Assembly (NCBI RefSeq): GCF_000004825.1
Contig: NW_008805065.1
Span: forward strand, 1,116,001 to 1,180,000
Reading direction: 5' to 3'
Length of the DNA stretch: 64,000 nucleotides
From: Heterostelium album PN500
Taxonomy: Eukaryota > Evosea > Eumycetozoa > Acytosteliales > Acytosteliaceae
Below, in pieces: positions 10,898 through 25,288 of the stretch. The stretch's first letter is position 1, and every line of letters begins with the position of its first letter. The position numbers and the translations under genes are program-made. The notes below the pieces were generated by a model, which worked only from the letters and a program-made list of their open reading frames with translations, searched no databases and was not told the DNA's origin.

Positions 10898-13800
10898 ATG
10901 ATATTATCTAAAAAATATAGGTTAAATAATAGTAGTAGTGTTAATCGACATTATGTGTTTTATTTAGCGACTTTATTATTTATTATTGGTTTGACAAACT
11001 GTGTTGTCGAATCAGCAAAGAATCAAGACACTGAAGTCAGTATCAAAGAAGTCAGTTTATTGTTACCATATACATCTTCAAGATCAAGACTATTCTATAA
11101 ATTAGGTGCAATCAATGGTTGTTTTGAATGGTAAAATATCAGATAATAACAATAATCAAATCAAACAAAATGATCATAATATTAACTTTTTTAAATGACA
11201 ACAACAACAACAACAACAACAACTTACTTTTTTTTTTTAGGTCAACTAATAATCAAGAGTTAATCGAATTAGAACCATTGTATGAATCGGCATCATGTGA
11301 TACTGGTGCAGGCGGTAACAGTGGCGGTAGTACCGCACTCATTGGAACACCTTGGGGCGAACCAGAGAGCAAGAAGTGTTCGACAAGCGTCAAGGTTTCA
11401 GTGAGAAGTGGATTTGGATCGCGTGATTCCACTTTGATTTTCGCAGAGGATCGTGCATCTGGAAGACGTCTGCGTTGTGAGGTGTTTGTCGACAAGATCG
11501 CCTCTATCAGTATTGAGACTACCACACGTACCATGTTCAAGGACGCCAGTGAGATTCTCGAGGTGCTGGCATTCGATGCCGAAGGCAATCGTTTCTCCAC
11601 GGTGATGGGTGTCGAGTTTGAGTGGTCGGTGTCCGCCGCCAACACCATCCAGATCGTGCCGTTCAAAGATTCATCGATGGATACCGATCCTGTGCTGCTG
11701 GCGATGGAGCGCGAAGGATTGCAATCATCACTGGTTCTAGTCCAAGGAATTGACACTGGAAGAGCACAAGTAACAGCTAGACTCACCGAAACCTCTTATT
11801 CCAGCATCGATCCATCGACTGTCACCATCTCTGTGCTCGAACCACTCCAATTGTTCCCCTCACATCTTCTCTATGTCATTCAAGGAACTCAGATTCAATA
11901 TCTCTTACAGACAGAGAAGCGTAATCAATTGGAAAGTATGGACTATTTATCAACTGTTTATCAAAATACAAACATACATATTAACAGAGCTCTGTTTCTT
12001 TTCGTTTATTAATATCTATCTCTAGCAATTACTATGCCAAATCCACAATATGTCTGGGATTCAACTAATAAGAAGGTTGGTATTGTCGAACAGAACGGTT
12101 TGTTTATGGCAACTGAAATTGGAAAGACAGAGATTATCGTGCAACACAAGAATATGACAGAGAATCGTGCACATACTATTGTTCATGTGGTCAGTCCATC
12201 GTATTTGGCGTTGAAGATCGAACCAATCAATTTGGGACCGGGTCCAGTTAGCAATTGGAATCTGATTGAAAGCAAAAACTATACTTTGACCGTGGAGTTG
12301 TATGATACTGCTGGTCATAAGATCTACAACTCTGATATTTCGTACGACGTCGATATCTCTAAGAGCTATTTCGAACCGATCACCTACCCCGGTGGCAGAA
12401 CCGGCTCCGATACTTTCAATGTGCGTGCTATCAAGGAGGGTGTGACAACGGTGCGTGCCTCACTCTCAAAGATCTACGATCCAAAGCATGGAAAACTTGT
12501 GCCACTTCTCCACCCGATCTCTGTCGAACAGGAACTCACGATCAGTCCGCAGATCTCTTTGCTTCCACCCATTCTCTATTTCCCTTTTATCGCTGGACAA
12601 CCCTCCACTTCAGTTCCATTGCGTGCTCGTGGTGGTTCTGGTGAATACTTGTGGTACACTAATAATAGTTCGATTGTTGATGTCGATGCTGCCGGTGTTG
12701 TTAGAACCGGTGCCAACTCTGGCCAATGTGAAGTCGCCGTTGTCGACAAGAAGAATCCACACAATCGTGAAAAAGCCAAAGCTTTGGTTATTCCACCAAC
12801 CGCTATTGCATTCTCACCGTCACCAGTCGAAGTAGAAGTTGGAAAAGCAATCACACTCGCTGCCGTCTTGAAAAGCGACCGTTTGGCTGCTGGCCATCAT
12901 TTCGATGCTTGCAACATCCCCGATCTCCAATGGTCCGTTGAAGATGGTACTGTCTTTGCTCTTCAAGAGCCGTCGGCCGTGCCAGAGTCGCAACCACGTG
13001 GAATGGAAGGACACATCTGGACACCACGCAATCCAGAGCACTGCTCTGCCAAGCAAGTCAAGGCACTCAAGGAAGGACTGTCACTCGTCCACATCGATCA
13101 CCACGGAATGAAAGCACACAACCGTGTGTTTGCCTATCGTCCTCTCACCCTCGATCCACCCGAAGCGCTGGTCACTCTTGGCTCCAACGTTGTCGTGCAT
13201 CACCAAGGTGGTCCAGAACCATGGTACAACGATCCCAAGCTATTCCAACGTTCAGTGGTCGCCGAGCACCCTGACGATGTAGCCATCACAATGTTGTCGC
13301 CACACAGCTTCAGTGTAACTTGTCTCCAACACAACGAGCAGACTCTCACTCTCCGTGTCGGAAATCGTGCCAACGCTGCCAATCCTGTGCCAGCCACACC
13401 AACTGCCGCCTTCAAATTCCGTTGTGTTCCACCAGCATCGATCCAACTCAGCTTGAATGAAGACGCCGACAAGTTGACTGATCTCCCTACTGGTGCAGCA
13501 TGCTCCAACTCTATCGTCGCACTCAACGAGCGTAAACCAAGCCAATCCAGTGATGTTCCACTCTACAAAGTACGTAACAATCGTGATCTTCCATTTATTG
13601 CCGCTGTCTTTGATGAAGCTGGTCGTCGTTTCACCAACTTCTCCACATTGAAATTCGACTGGGCTTCAAAGGATGAGCAACTCGCCAAGTGGACACCATC
13701 CATCATTGGATCACTCGCAACACTCGGACTCTTCAAGCGTGAAGGTCGCACCCGTTTAGAGTCGGCAGTCACTGGATACAACACTGAGATTCTCAAGCGT

Positions 13801-16695
13801 GCCGGTGTCACCAAGAACATCCCAACTCTCGATTCCAAACAACTGCACAGTTCCGTCGATCTCGACTTGATCTCCAATGTCAAATTGGTTCCATCGCATT
13901 CCACTCTCTTTTTGAATGAGAAGAATGTACTCTCGCTAGAAGCACTCGGTGGTAGCGGTAGTTTCTCATTCAGTTCCAACAACTCCAAGATTGCCAAGCT
14001 CGAACCCAACAAGAATGTTGTCCTCGTCAAACCGATTGCACCTGGCTACCTAAAGGTTGATGTTACCGATGTCTGTTTGGGAGGCGCTTCTGAACCAGCC
14101 ATTGTATTCATCTCGGAGATTGGACATCTCGAGATATCGTCATCAGAGTTGATCCAAGTCGGAGGTTCCACTCCGTTGCACGTCAATGCATTCGACTCGA
14201 ACGGTAATCCATTCGATCAATCACAATATAACTACATTGATTTGACTCCACACATTGATAATCCAAATGTTCTCGGTATCAAACCAACACCTGAAGATCC
14301 TCAGACATTCACACTCCGCGGTCTCGACGCTGGTGTAGCCACTCTCTCGCTGGCCAACACCAATCCACGCACCGGAAATGTAGCACAATCGCCAACCACC
14401 CAAATTCAAGTATTCCCACCATTCAAAGTATCGCCACAAACACTTCACTTGGTTCCAGGTGGACACTTCCAACTCCAATGGAGTGGAGGTGCTGCCTCTC
14501 GTCAGGACGTCTCTTTCAAGGCAGAGAACCCATCGGTTGCATCTGTCGATCGCTCAGGAGAAATCATCGCGCGTGGCATCGGTGAAACAGTGATCACCGC
14601 CATTGCCAATATCGTCGATACCAAGACTGGAAAATCTCAAAAGATTGGCGAAGACACTCTCACCGTCTACGTCAAGAACATGACTGGAATTCGTCTGCAC
14701 AGCACCATCGATCGTCTTTTGGTTGGCGACGAAGCCAAGATCCGTGTTATCGGTGCCAACGGAGAGACTCCATTCACCTATGGAACAGTCGACCTCTACT
14801 TTACATGGGAATGTCTCGACGATGGTTACATTGTATCGCTCCTACCGGTCTACCAATCGGCCAACACCACAATCGAAACTGAAGGTTCGTTTGGTGTTCG
14901 TGTCTTGGCGAATGCCGCTGGCAGCACAACTGTCACCGCCTACGCCTACAGCGACAACGATCGTTCTCGTCTCCTCTTCAAGACTCCACCCTTCAAATTC
15001 ACAGTTGTCGACAGCATCGGTATTCCCACCTACAGTCTCTTGTTACCTCTCAACACCGTCTACCTACTTCCATCCGTAACCAACAAAGAAGGAATCGACA
15101 TTTCCAGACTGGATTGTCTGACCAATATCAACTGTGATGGTGTCACCGTCAAGGACATGAAGATTATCACACAGGATCGTATTGGAACTTGTTATCTCTC
15201 TGCCACTCGTGGTGGACGTGGTGACACTTCCTCACTTGTCAAAGTTAACACCAAGCCTTTCTCTCATCTCGAAGTGATTCCACTCAATCCAATCACTGTC
15301 GTACCAATGGGCGGTTCCATAACCTTTGGCCTCTACTTGCGTGACGACATTGGTGAACTCTTTAGCAGCTATGCTGGTGTCGCATTTGAAACAGAGTTTA
15401 GCAATGCCGGTATCATCGCGGTGCACATCGAACAAAATCCAAATCCAACTAGCAACCAACCACCTGTCACTCTTGTCGCCAAAGCATTGCGTGCCGGCAT
15501 CGTTACACTGCGTGTCTACCTCAAGGGAATGGATCACATCGACGACTATGTAAAGATCTTTGTCGGTAGATTCATCGAGCCAGACAACTTGATTGTCCAC
15601 GTCGGTGCCAAGATCCAATTCAAGCTGGATACACAACAACTTTCACAGCGTGGATACGCACTTCCAATGGGTGGTGAACGCGTCTGGGGAACTGGAAACA
15701 GCACAATCATGGCAGTGGAGCCAGCCACCGGAAAGGCAACCGCTCTTCAACCAGGTCGCACCACAATCAACTACCTGAAGAATCCATCGTCACAAGCCAT
15801 CATCCAAGTCGCAAAGATCGCCAGCATCGACTTGGAACTCGCCAACCAAGTTATTGTCTCGACCAACGAAAAGTATTCCTATCCACTCCGATTCAAGACT
15901 CAGACCTCACAGGAATTGACCTCGCACCGCTCCGTTCAAAACAACATCGATTGCACCTGTTTCATCAAGGATACCAACGTTGCCACTGCCAAATGTGAAC
16001 TCTCTGCAACCGACACCACCCAATTCCAGTGTGTCGTCACACCAAAGAGCATACCAACCTCAGTGGTCGACCGAATCACTCTGGTTATTCGCGTTGCCGA
16101 TCGTCCATCGACCTACAGTCTCGAGAAACAATTCGATCTTCCATTCGAAACATCGTTCAACATCTTGGGACGCAACGAAGTACAACTCACCTCGAAATCC
16201 AACTCTTACAACCTCAATATCGAATCGTATCACCCGCTTCTCGTGGAATCATCCGATAGCTCACTTGTCACAGTCACCCCACTCCCGGCAACACAATCAC
16301 CCTCGGGAACTGGACTCATGTATAATTACATCATCACACCGGCCAAGAATGCTCAGTCATTCCAAGACGTACCGGTGTATATACGCAGCTCCGAAAGCAA
16401 GACAAAGCAGTCGGTGCTTGTCTCTTACAACGAACACTCATCGTATGTCAACCAACAGTCATCGTTGCCCTACATGACCATCTCAGGATTGGGTCTAGCG
16501 ATTGTGATTGCATTGATAACATTCTTTTTCTCATTTAAATACAATCATAAGCCACCCACCTACGTCATTCCATCTCAATCCAGACCAATTCCAGCATCAC
16601 CATTCAGATCACCACCACCACCAACTAGTTTCCAATCACCACGAGGCGGATCCGATTCCATCTATCTTTCACAATCAAAGTATGGACGATATTAA
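10898..16695 (+). CDS. nup210: Nuclear pore membrane glycoprotein gp210 (NUP210)
   Basis: Three exons (10898-11130, 11241-11935, 12026-16695) encode about 1865 residues, close to human NUP210 (1887). An N-terminal signal segment (LATLLFIIGLTNCV) precedes the lumenal part. Family landmarks are visible: LLLPYTSSRSRLFYKL..GCFEW, LIFAEDRASGRRLRCEVFVD and FDAEGNRFSTVMGVEFEW align directly with the vertebrate protein. Repeated Ig-like (BID/Big2-type) modules follow, recognisable by recurring VDRSGEIIARGIGETVITA-type strands. A single membrane helix near the end (ISGLGLAIVIALITFFFSF) is followed by a short Pro/Ser-rich tail of about 55 residues facing the pore. The protein forms the lumenal ring that anchors the nuclear pore complex in the nuclear envelope. 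Codons are notably GC-richer than in neighbours, as in other long genes here. Confidence 0.96.
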
Positions 16696-16979
16696 ATATT
16701 TAAAAAACATAACAAAACAAATCCCAATATATATATATATAAATAAATTAAAATTAAAAATAATAAGGTTGGGTTTTGAACCATTTTTTATCTGTCTGTT
16801 TAATTCTTTCAAAAACAGTATCGGTGTTGGATGAAAAATAAAAATTATATTTTTTTTTTTAAAAGTGATTTGTCATCAAAAAATGGGTTGCAGGATCAGC
16901 GGTCTATCAGGTTCAACATTTTTCAACCGACTCTTTATTTTTAAATTAAAATTGTTTATTAACATTATTAATAATAATA

Positions 16980-19900
16980 ATGAATAGTAAAATAATGTCA
17001 AAAACGACAAGTTTGATATTATTTACTATTTGTTGTTATTTTATAGTGCAAACAACAATTGCACAGGATGGTGATTCTTCAAAAGCAGTTCATGTATCTT
17101 TAGTATCTAATTGGGAGAATACTCCTTTATATCTAGAATCTTTGTATGTTTGGAATATAATTACAATCTATATATAAATATTTAAAGTCAATAGATTGAT
17201 ATTGATTAACCTTTTTTTTTTTTTTAAAACAATCATTTATTAGTATGTTTTTCAAAGAAAGAGTAGATAATGTAGTCTATAATAAATATATAGAACAATT
17301 GGCAAAATCGGTTGCAAAGCGATCGTATTCAGAGTTGTCCGATAAACAAAAGTATGATATTGTGATTGACGCTGCTACCACTGTGTTGGGTGATGACACT
17401 CAGTTCTACATTGGTGCGTTGCGTGCCGACCTGACAATGCGTACCTTTTCACCAAAGGTAGAGTTACTCCGTCAGCTTTATCTTTCCGCTATGACATCGA
17501 ACAACATTGCCATTGGTAAATCGAGTGTTCCACTCATTCAAATCGGTTCGCAGACAATTCACCAAAACCTGAATATCAATGCAATCGATCAAGCTCTAAA
17601 GTCAATAGTAGTTACCGAGAAGAACAGCAACAACAACAACAACAACACACAGGTATACTCATTCGATACAATCATTGGAAATGATATTACATTCGACTCA
17701 CAACTCTTGGTTGACAATGGTAGACCAATTGTAATCTACTATGGTAATGTCTTCTCGGTGGAGTTCCTCGATGTCCATAGCCATCTTGTGAAGCTGGCAA
17801 CCGGTAGCGACGCCAAGATTACCTATGTACTTCGTTTCACTGTGGAATCGAGTGAACAACCTGCCAAACTCCAAGGTTATGGCTATGGTTTGACGATTAA
17901 GAATCTCGAGTACAAAGTGATGGACGACAGTGTCATTGCACAGGACGAGAAGAACCAAGATGCCAGTGGCAATCAACTTCACGAAGACGTCGCCGGATTC
18001 AATTTCAAGGTGTTGCAAGACCGTCATCCGCAACTGCTAAGCACATTCAAAACCTTTAGAAAGTTCCTTTTGGCGCATCAACAAACCACCGATCTCAAAG
18101 TCTGGGAGATCAAAGACATCGGATTGCAATCGGCGCAAAAGATCATCAGTTCGTCCGACCCAATGAGATCGATGAAGTTTATCACCTCGACATTCCCATC
18201 GCTTGCGAGATCACTCTCGCGTATCTCGTTGAACGATTCTCTCAAGCAACACGTCGAACAGAATCACAAATTCCTGACAGCTGGCGCAAACCAATTGTTC
18301 CTCAACGATCTAAACATCGACTTGGAAGAGGAGTTTGCATTGAATCCAATCGGATTGAATGAGATTATCTACAACGAAATCAAATCGAAATTGGAAACAA
18401 AGAAACTAGATCTACAATCGTCACTCATCACCAAAGCAACCAACACCATGTCAAAGATGAATCCAGTAAGATTCGATATCGTTCCAGAGGATGACACTAT
18501 TTTCTATATCAACAACGTTGAGAAAGATTATACATATCAACGTTGGGATAAATCATTTTCAGCTGTAAGTACTAATAATTAATTGGTTCAAAAAGAATGA
18601 TCTAGATAACCTAGTTATTAATATTGAAACATTGTCGTTAGATTGAAAATGGAATAGATCAAAACTCTGTTTATATTGCAAAGAATATATTCACAGGTAT
18701 CTTTATGATTGATATGGATAGTGATGATGCATATCAAACACTTGGTCAAATCAATATGATGATCAACAATAATCTACCAATGAGAATCGGTATCATTTTC
18801 GCTACCGATCGTGCTCAGGCCAGCGGTGTAAAGCCAAATCCAGCTCAAGTACCAAATGAAGCAATCATCAAGGTGTTTGCATCGTTCTGGCGATACATGG
18901 GTCAACGTGCCGCATTCTATTTCATGAATGCACTCAATTACTATCGTCAACAATACGATATCAACTATGTAACACACTCGCTGATGCAAGGTGCTTTCCA
19001 GACCGTAACCAGTCAGATGCACAACCGTATTCCAGGTGGATTGCACATGGCCATGGAGAATCCACAGATGGATGCACAACTAGTTGCCGGAAATCAATAT
19101 ATCGCATCAAAAGGTATCGCCAACTTCCCACAACTCTTTGTCAATGGTATGATCGTTGACCTGAAGAAGGGTAATCCTTTGGAGACTCTCATGTCGTTGG
19201 TACAAGAGGAAATGGCGGAGGTCAAGAAGCTCGTTGATCAACGTATAATCGATGATTCCACTCAGGATATCTACAAGACTATAATGTCGCACTACAGAGA
19301 AACCACCGGTTTAATGAGCAATTTCAATCCAATCATTATCCCAAGTGAATCTTCACCATTGAAATATGTTTCATTGGCATACTCCTCGGATGCTGCTATT
19401 CAACAATTGGCAAACCAAGTACTCAATACCGATATCATTTGGTTCGAGTCAACCACTGAGATTAAAGCACTTTCCACTTTTGTGGTTGGTGACTTTGATG
19501 AATCGTCAAGCTCCATCAAGTTGGCGTTGAATGCACTCGATCGTTTCAGCACCGATGCCAAACCAAACAATCAAGTTAGATACGCATTGCTATCCACTGG
19601 AAATGGTGTAGTTTCCAAGGTTTTGTCACATCCACAGATCACCATTCAGGGTGCAATTGACCTCCTCACCAAACAAGCTCAGATTCTCGAAGACAAATCA
19701 ACTCCATTGACTTTGGATCAGGCATTGGCTGCTGCCAAGCTATCAAATAACCCACTTCTCAACCAGAGAAACCAGAATCAACTCACTTTTATCAAAGAAT
19801 ATATCGGTTTGCCAATGACTGGCTCACAAACAACTATTATCGTCAATGGTCGTGTATTGACTGTCGAGGAGAACGATGTATTCAATGAATTCTACTTTTT

Positions 19901-21971
19901 GGAGTGCTATGAATTGTCAAAGGCAAGAAAAGTTCTCTCGGATATCCTTGAAAATCCATCTGCTGACGACAAACCATTGACCAACAGCCAATACTCTACC
20001 ATTTTGATGAGATTGATGTCGTCTCTCGGTAAGAGAAACGAAGACACCACCATTGCAAAGAAACAGCCACCCTCTGGTATCACTCCATCATTCACCTACG
20101 AAACAAATAACAATATTATTTCAGGATTGCTTAGATTCACTATGATTGTCAATCCTCTCAGCAAACAGGCACAAAAGATCATCCCTATCGTTGCCGAGTT
20201 TGCACAACACTACGGTATCCCATGTGATGTCTATCTCAACGTTCAACTTGCACTCTCAGAGATGCCATTGAAGAACTACTATACCTACGTTGTACAACTT
20301 GACAACGCATTCGACTCTGCCACTGGAAAGGTAGTATCTGAGCCAGGTGGTACTTTGGTCAACTTACCGGAATCGCGTGTCTTAACTCTTGCCATGGATG
20401 CACCAGTCGATTGGATCGTCTCACCAATCGTTGCCAAGTACGATCTTGACAATATTCGTTTGAAGGATCTCGGAAGTGACAAGGTTATGCGTGCTGTCTA
20501 TGCACTCGAACATCTACTGGTTCAAGGTTCCGCTTTGGACATAAGCAACTACCAGCCACCAGGTGGTCTTGAGCTTCAACTCAGTTCACTCAACTCCAAG
20601 GTATCGACCGATACCATTGTTATGGGTAATGGATATTTCCAATTACAAGGTAATCCAGGTATCTGGACACTCGATACCATTGGTAGAGGTGTTGATATCT
20701 TTGATACTCTCAATTTGGTAGATCGTAAGGCATCTTCGTTGAAGAACGCTCATTCCGTTCCACATTTGTTGGTCTACATTGAGTCGTTCCGTGGAAGCAA
20801 TGCTTTCCTTGGTCTAAAGAGAAAGCAAGGTCAGGAAGCAACACCGGTTCTCCCACCAGTAGAAGACAACCAAGATCAACAACAACCTGAAGAGGAGATA
20901 GAGGAATCATACTTTTTCAATTGGATGAAAGGTAACAACAATAAGAAGGAGAAGGCACCCGCCAAGGTTAGTTCGACCAATGAGACAATTCATGTATTCT
21001 CAGTTGCAAGTGGACATCTCTATGAGCGTTTCCTCAAGATCATGATGCTCTCTGTTAAAAAGAATACAAACAATCCAGTAAAGTTCTGGTTCCTTAAGAA
21101 CTATCTCTCACCTAAATTTGTTGATTTCATCCCTTTCTTTGCAAAGAAATACGGATTCGACTATGAGTTGGTTACTTACCAATGGCCACCTTGGTTACGA
21201 GCACAAACAGAGAAACAACGTATCATCTGGGCATACAAGATTCTATTCTTGGATGTGCTGTTCCCACTCGATGTCAAAAAGGTTATTTTCGTGGATGCCG
21301 ATCAGGTCGTTCGAACTGACTTGAAGGAACTCTGGGATATGAATCTTCAGGGTGCTGCTCTCGGATACACACCATTCTGTGATTCCAACAAGGACACTGA
21401 AGGATTCAGGTTCTGGAAGTCTGGATTCTGGCGTGACCATCTCAGAGGTAAGCCATACCACATCTCAGCACTCTATGTCATCGATCTTCAGCGATTCCGT
21501 CGTATCATTGCAGGAGACAACCTGCGTATGACCTACGACCAATTGTCTCGTGATCCAAACAGTCTTGCCAATCTCGACCAGGATCTACCAAACTACCTTC
21601 AACATTCCGTCAAAATCTTTAGTTTGCCACAGGAATGGCTTTGGTGTGAGACATGGTGCTCCCAAGCATCGAAATCGAAAGCCAAGACAATCGATTTGTG
21701 TAACAACCCAATGACTAAAACACCAAAGCTAGAGAACGCCGTAAGAATCATCGATGAATGGACAACACTTGACAATGAAGCAAAAGGTGTCGAGAAAGAA
21801 TATGAACAATTGAAATCAACGAAATCACAAAACAAAACACCAACATCATCGACTGTAATCGATGTAGGTAGTGCCTCTCAAACAGTGGCAACAACAAAAT
21901 ACGAAGAAACTCTGCCCAATCAAGATGTTATTAACCAGGCATTAATCGATGCTGCAAATGAATTCATTTGA
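16980..21971 (+). CDS. uggt: UDP-glucose:glycoprotein glucosyltransferase (UGGT), ER folding sensor
   Basis: Three exons (16980-17143, 17244-18564, 18642-21971) give about 1604 residues; UGGTs are usually 1500-1600. An N-terminal signal peptide (SLILFTICCYFIVQTTIA) leads into the thioredoxin-like and beta-sandwich folding-sensor region. The GT24 catalytic domain starts near 20985 (ETIHVFSVASGHLYERFLK) and carries the metal-binding VDADQ motif at about 21290, then GYTPFCDSN, GKPYHISALYVIDL and NLDQDLPNYLQH, all diagnostic. The enzyme re-glucosylates N-glycans of misfolded glycoproteins with UDP-glucose so that calnexin/calreticulin can rebind them. The protein ends in a Ser/Thr-rich tail finishing AANEFI, with no HDEL/KDEL-type retrieval signal, so ER retention must use another means. 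Family assignment is certain. Confidence 0.97.
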
Positions 21972-22925
21972 AATCAAAAAACCGATTCTATAAAAACAAA
22001 TATATATTAATATGATTCTTTTCTTTCTTTTCATTCTTTCATTTTTTTTTGTTCACATATTAGTTCTATAATTATTTTTATCAAGGTTTAAATATTTATT
22101 CCGAAGTTTAAATGATGGTAGAATCCTTACAATTGTTCCCAGCCACACCCTTCACATCCCACATCAGCTATGCAATTGCATCACATTACACAAGTGCAGA
22201 GCTATTTTTATTATAGTTGTTTTTTTGATTGTTTACTATTTCAAAAAAAAACGAGAGGTCAGCGTCACTCTGAAATTGCAATCTATGATATCCTAAATCG
22301 GTAAAAGGTTTGGGACAAGGACAAAAAAATTTTTCAATATCAACAGGTTCGAATTTTTGACGACAATCACAACTGTCGAAATTAAATTCCTTTTTGGTTG
22401 GTTGGTTTTTTTTGATTTGAATTTTTTCAAATTAATTTATTTTTGAAAAACGAATATAATTGGGATTTACTCCCTCCTAGGAGATGCACTGTGATTTACT
22501 TTGAGAGTTTCTGACTTGTTTCGAGATCATCTATTAAGAATGTCTAACGATTCATATAATTTTTTATGACACTTTTTTCAACTATACTACTTCCGAGAGC
22601 TATACCATATCGATAAAATTGGAAGTATCACCATCAACAGCGAGATTGAAAATTGATTGTAGATGACCAACTGTAGAAATCATTGAATAGAATAAATATC
22701 TCAAAGAAATTATTTTATTTTTATTTTTATTTTTTTAATTCCTAAACCATTCCATTGGAGATGGAAACTATTTAAATGATTGGAAATCGTCGTTTTCAAT
22801 TCCACCTCTCTTAACCTCTGTTGTAATATTATTATAAATAAATAATCATAATTTTCTATTTACTTTTATCGCCATTTTTATTAAATTTTTATTTGTAATA
22901 TAATAGTTTATAACAACTTTTAAAA
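21972..22925. other. AT-rich intergenic DNA between UGGT and the POT transporter
   Basis: About 950 bases without a gene. A more GC-rich patch lies at 22120-22200 and another at 22250-22320. Read on the minus strand, the first shows a short piece (DVKGVAGNN) that loosely resembles the end of the decayed fragment at 34594-34795, but the match is too weak to use. The promoter of the downstream transporter is expected near 22800-22925. Confidence 0.35.
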
Positions 22926-24902
22926 ATGCCCACTGAGGACATTAATAATAACCAAGAGGTTGAATTTGACCATGTTCCTGTTGGAGATGTACTATCATCT
23001 GAAAGTACAACAGAAATTTGTATAGCCGATCAAACTGCCAATGATCAAATAATTGTAAACAATAAAATTCCACATGCAATGTATTTCATTGTTGGTAATG
23101 AAGTTTGTGAAAGGTACTATTGATTTATAAATAAAAAAATATATTTAAAATTAATTTTTTAACAAATTTTTTTATATTTTAAATAGATTTTCTTACTATG
23201 GTCTTAAAACAATTCTAAGTATTTATTGTACAGATTATATGGGTTACACTGATGACTCTGCTACAGTTTTAATTTCAGCTTTTAACTTTTTGGGTTATGC
23301 TTTGTAAGTACAATGATTAAAATTCATTTTTTTAATTAATATTTTCTAATTTTAGTTTTTTTTTTTTTAAAATAAAGTCCTTTGGTTGGTGCTTATTTTG
23401 CAGATGCCAGAATAGGAAAATATAAAACAATTTTGTATTTCAGTATGTTGTATTGTGTTGGTGGTATTATCTTATCGGTAACATCAGTCGATGGTGTAAC
23501 TGGTAGCTCTCCTTCGAATCGTTCTTCATGGGGTCTTATCCTAGGACTTCTCTTGATTGCAATTTCTATGGGAGGTATCAAGCCTTCGGTTTCTGCCTTC
23601 TGTGGTGATCAACTTCAATCAAACCAAAAAGGATTGCTCCAAAAAGTTTTCCAAATTTTCTATTGGAGTATCAATTTGGGTTCGTTCTTCTCTACCATTC
23701 TCACACCAATGTTGAGAAAGTACACCACATATTGGATAGCCTTTGGTGTTCCAGCGGTCCTCCTGATTCTATCCACCATTATCTTTGTTATTGGTTCCAA
23801 GAGATACATTAATCGTCCAGTTGCCGGAAGTGTCTTGCTTGATTCCTGTAAGGTTATTGGTTGCGCTGTCAAGGAGAAAGTTCGTTCCAAACGTGATGGT
23901 TACGATGACAGATACTACAATAACCACTGGATTGACAGAGCCAAAGTCAAGCATGATCCAAAGATGGTCGATTCCGTAAGAGCTGCTCTTAAAGTTATGC
24001 TTATTTTTGTACCAATGCCATTCTTCTGGGCATGTATGTATTAATTTAACGTAATCTTTTTTTAACTTGATTAGATATTAATATAAATTAAAATAATAAC
24101 AAATAGTATATGACCAAACCTCATCACGTTGGACTCAATCTGCTGAAAAGATGGACTTAAGTGTTACATCTAACTTTAGTTTTGAGCCAGATCAAATTCA
24201 AGCTGTCAATCCATTGTTAATTATGATTTTGGTTCCAGTTTTCGAGTATTGTCTCTACCGTCCATTGAAGCGAAGAAATATCAACTTCAGTCCATTGCTT
24301 CGTATGGTCGTAGGTATGTGGCTTGCAGTTGCAACTTTCCTTCTTGCAATGTTTGTCGAGAGAAAGATCGAGAGTGAAGAGAATGTTTCTATCTTTTGGC
24401 AACTCCCACAATATGTCCTATTGACATGTGCCGAGATCTTGATTTCCATCACTGGTAAATATTTATTAAAAACAAAAAAATATTTATAAGTAATAACTAA
24501 CAAAATTTTCTCCCTTCTTCTTATTTTTTTATAATAGGTTTGGAGTTCTCTTATAGTCAAGCACCAGCTTCAATGAAATCAATGATTATGTCATTGTGGT
24601 TGTTCACCGATTCCATTGGTAATTTGATTATTATCGTTGTCATCGAGTCGTTCAGTATCACACCACAATGGAAAGAATATCTTGTATTTGCATTGATCAT
24701 GACTGTTCCAACCATCGTATTCATGTACATCGCCTACAAATACCAACCAGTCGATCCATCTATCTATGAGTATGAGGAGACTGATAAATCTCCCAAATCA
24801 ATCGAGTTGGAAGAGAAGAAACAAGATATCAAAAAGAGAAATATCAATGAATCGCAAAGACATCTAGAGGAATCTACTGATACTTTGTCACTGGACCATT
24901 AA
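22926..24902 (+). CDS. Proton-coupled oligopeptide transporter (POT/PTR2, SLC15 family)
   Basis: Five exons (22926-23113, 23187-23303, 23378-24033, 24107-24454, 24538-24902) encode about 557 residues, the usual POT length. The first membrane helix carries the proton-coupling ExxER motif (EVCERFSYYG), split by the first intron. GAYFADARIGKYKTI in the next helices is the PTR2 signature (GxxxADxxxGKYxTI), and FWALYDQTSSRWT after the third intron matches the FWALFDQQGSRW motif of SLC15 transporters. Multiple hydrophobic helices fill the rest (for example LILGLLLIAISMGGIKPSVSAFC). It should import di- and tripeptides with protons at the plasma or endolysosomal membrane, which fits a bacterivorous amoeba. 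The C-terminal 50 residues are charged and cytosolic. Confidence 0.95.
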
Positions 24903-25288
24903 TTGTAAAATTATTAAAATAAAAAAATTAAATGTAAAAAAATCAAACATCTTTGTTAAAAATTTGATTTTAATCATTGTCTGTTGTGAGATTCATTTTG
25001 AAATTAACTTTAATATTGATACAAGAAAATACAAAATGAGTACTAAAATTGTTTGCTTTTAATAAAAGTAGTTCACAATACCAAATAAAAGAATAGTTTA
25101 ATATGAAACTGTCAAACATCTATTGAATGTTATTTGTCTATTTATGGACATTAAAAATAAATAATTTTAATATTTTAAAACATTCTTATTAATTGCTAAA
25201 GTATAAATACTTATCACAAAGATGTTTCAAATCATTCAAATTGAATACAAATATTTAATCTCTAATATTAAAATTCTAATAAATAAAA
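24903..25288. other. AT-rich spacer, no gene seen
   Basis: About 390 bases of simple AT-rich sequence. It holds the 3' flank of the transporter gene and the upstream region of the small HssA-like gene. No clear element was recognised. Confidence 0.4.

Noticed and set aside
22120-22170. Similarity of this patch to the end of the decayed fragment at 34594-34795
   Set aside because: Only short shared words (AATTGTT, AGCCAC, TTCACATC on the plus strand); not enough to claim a repeat family.
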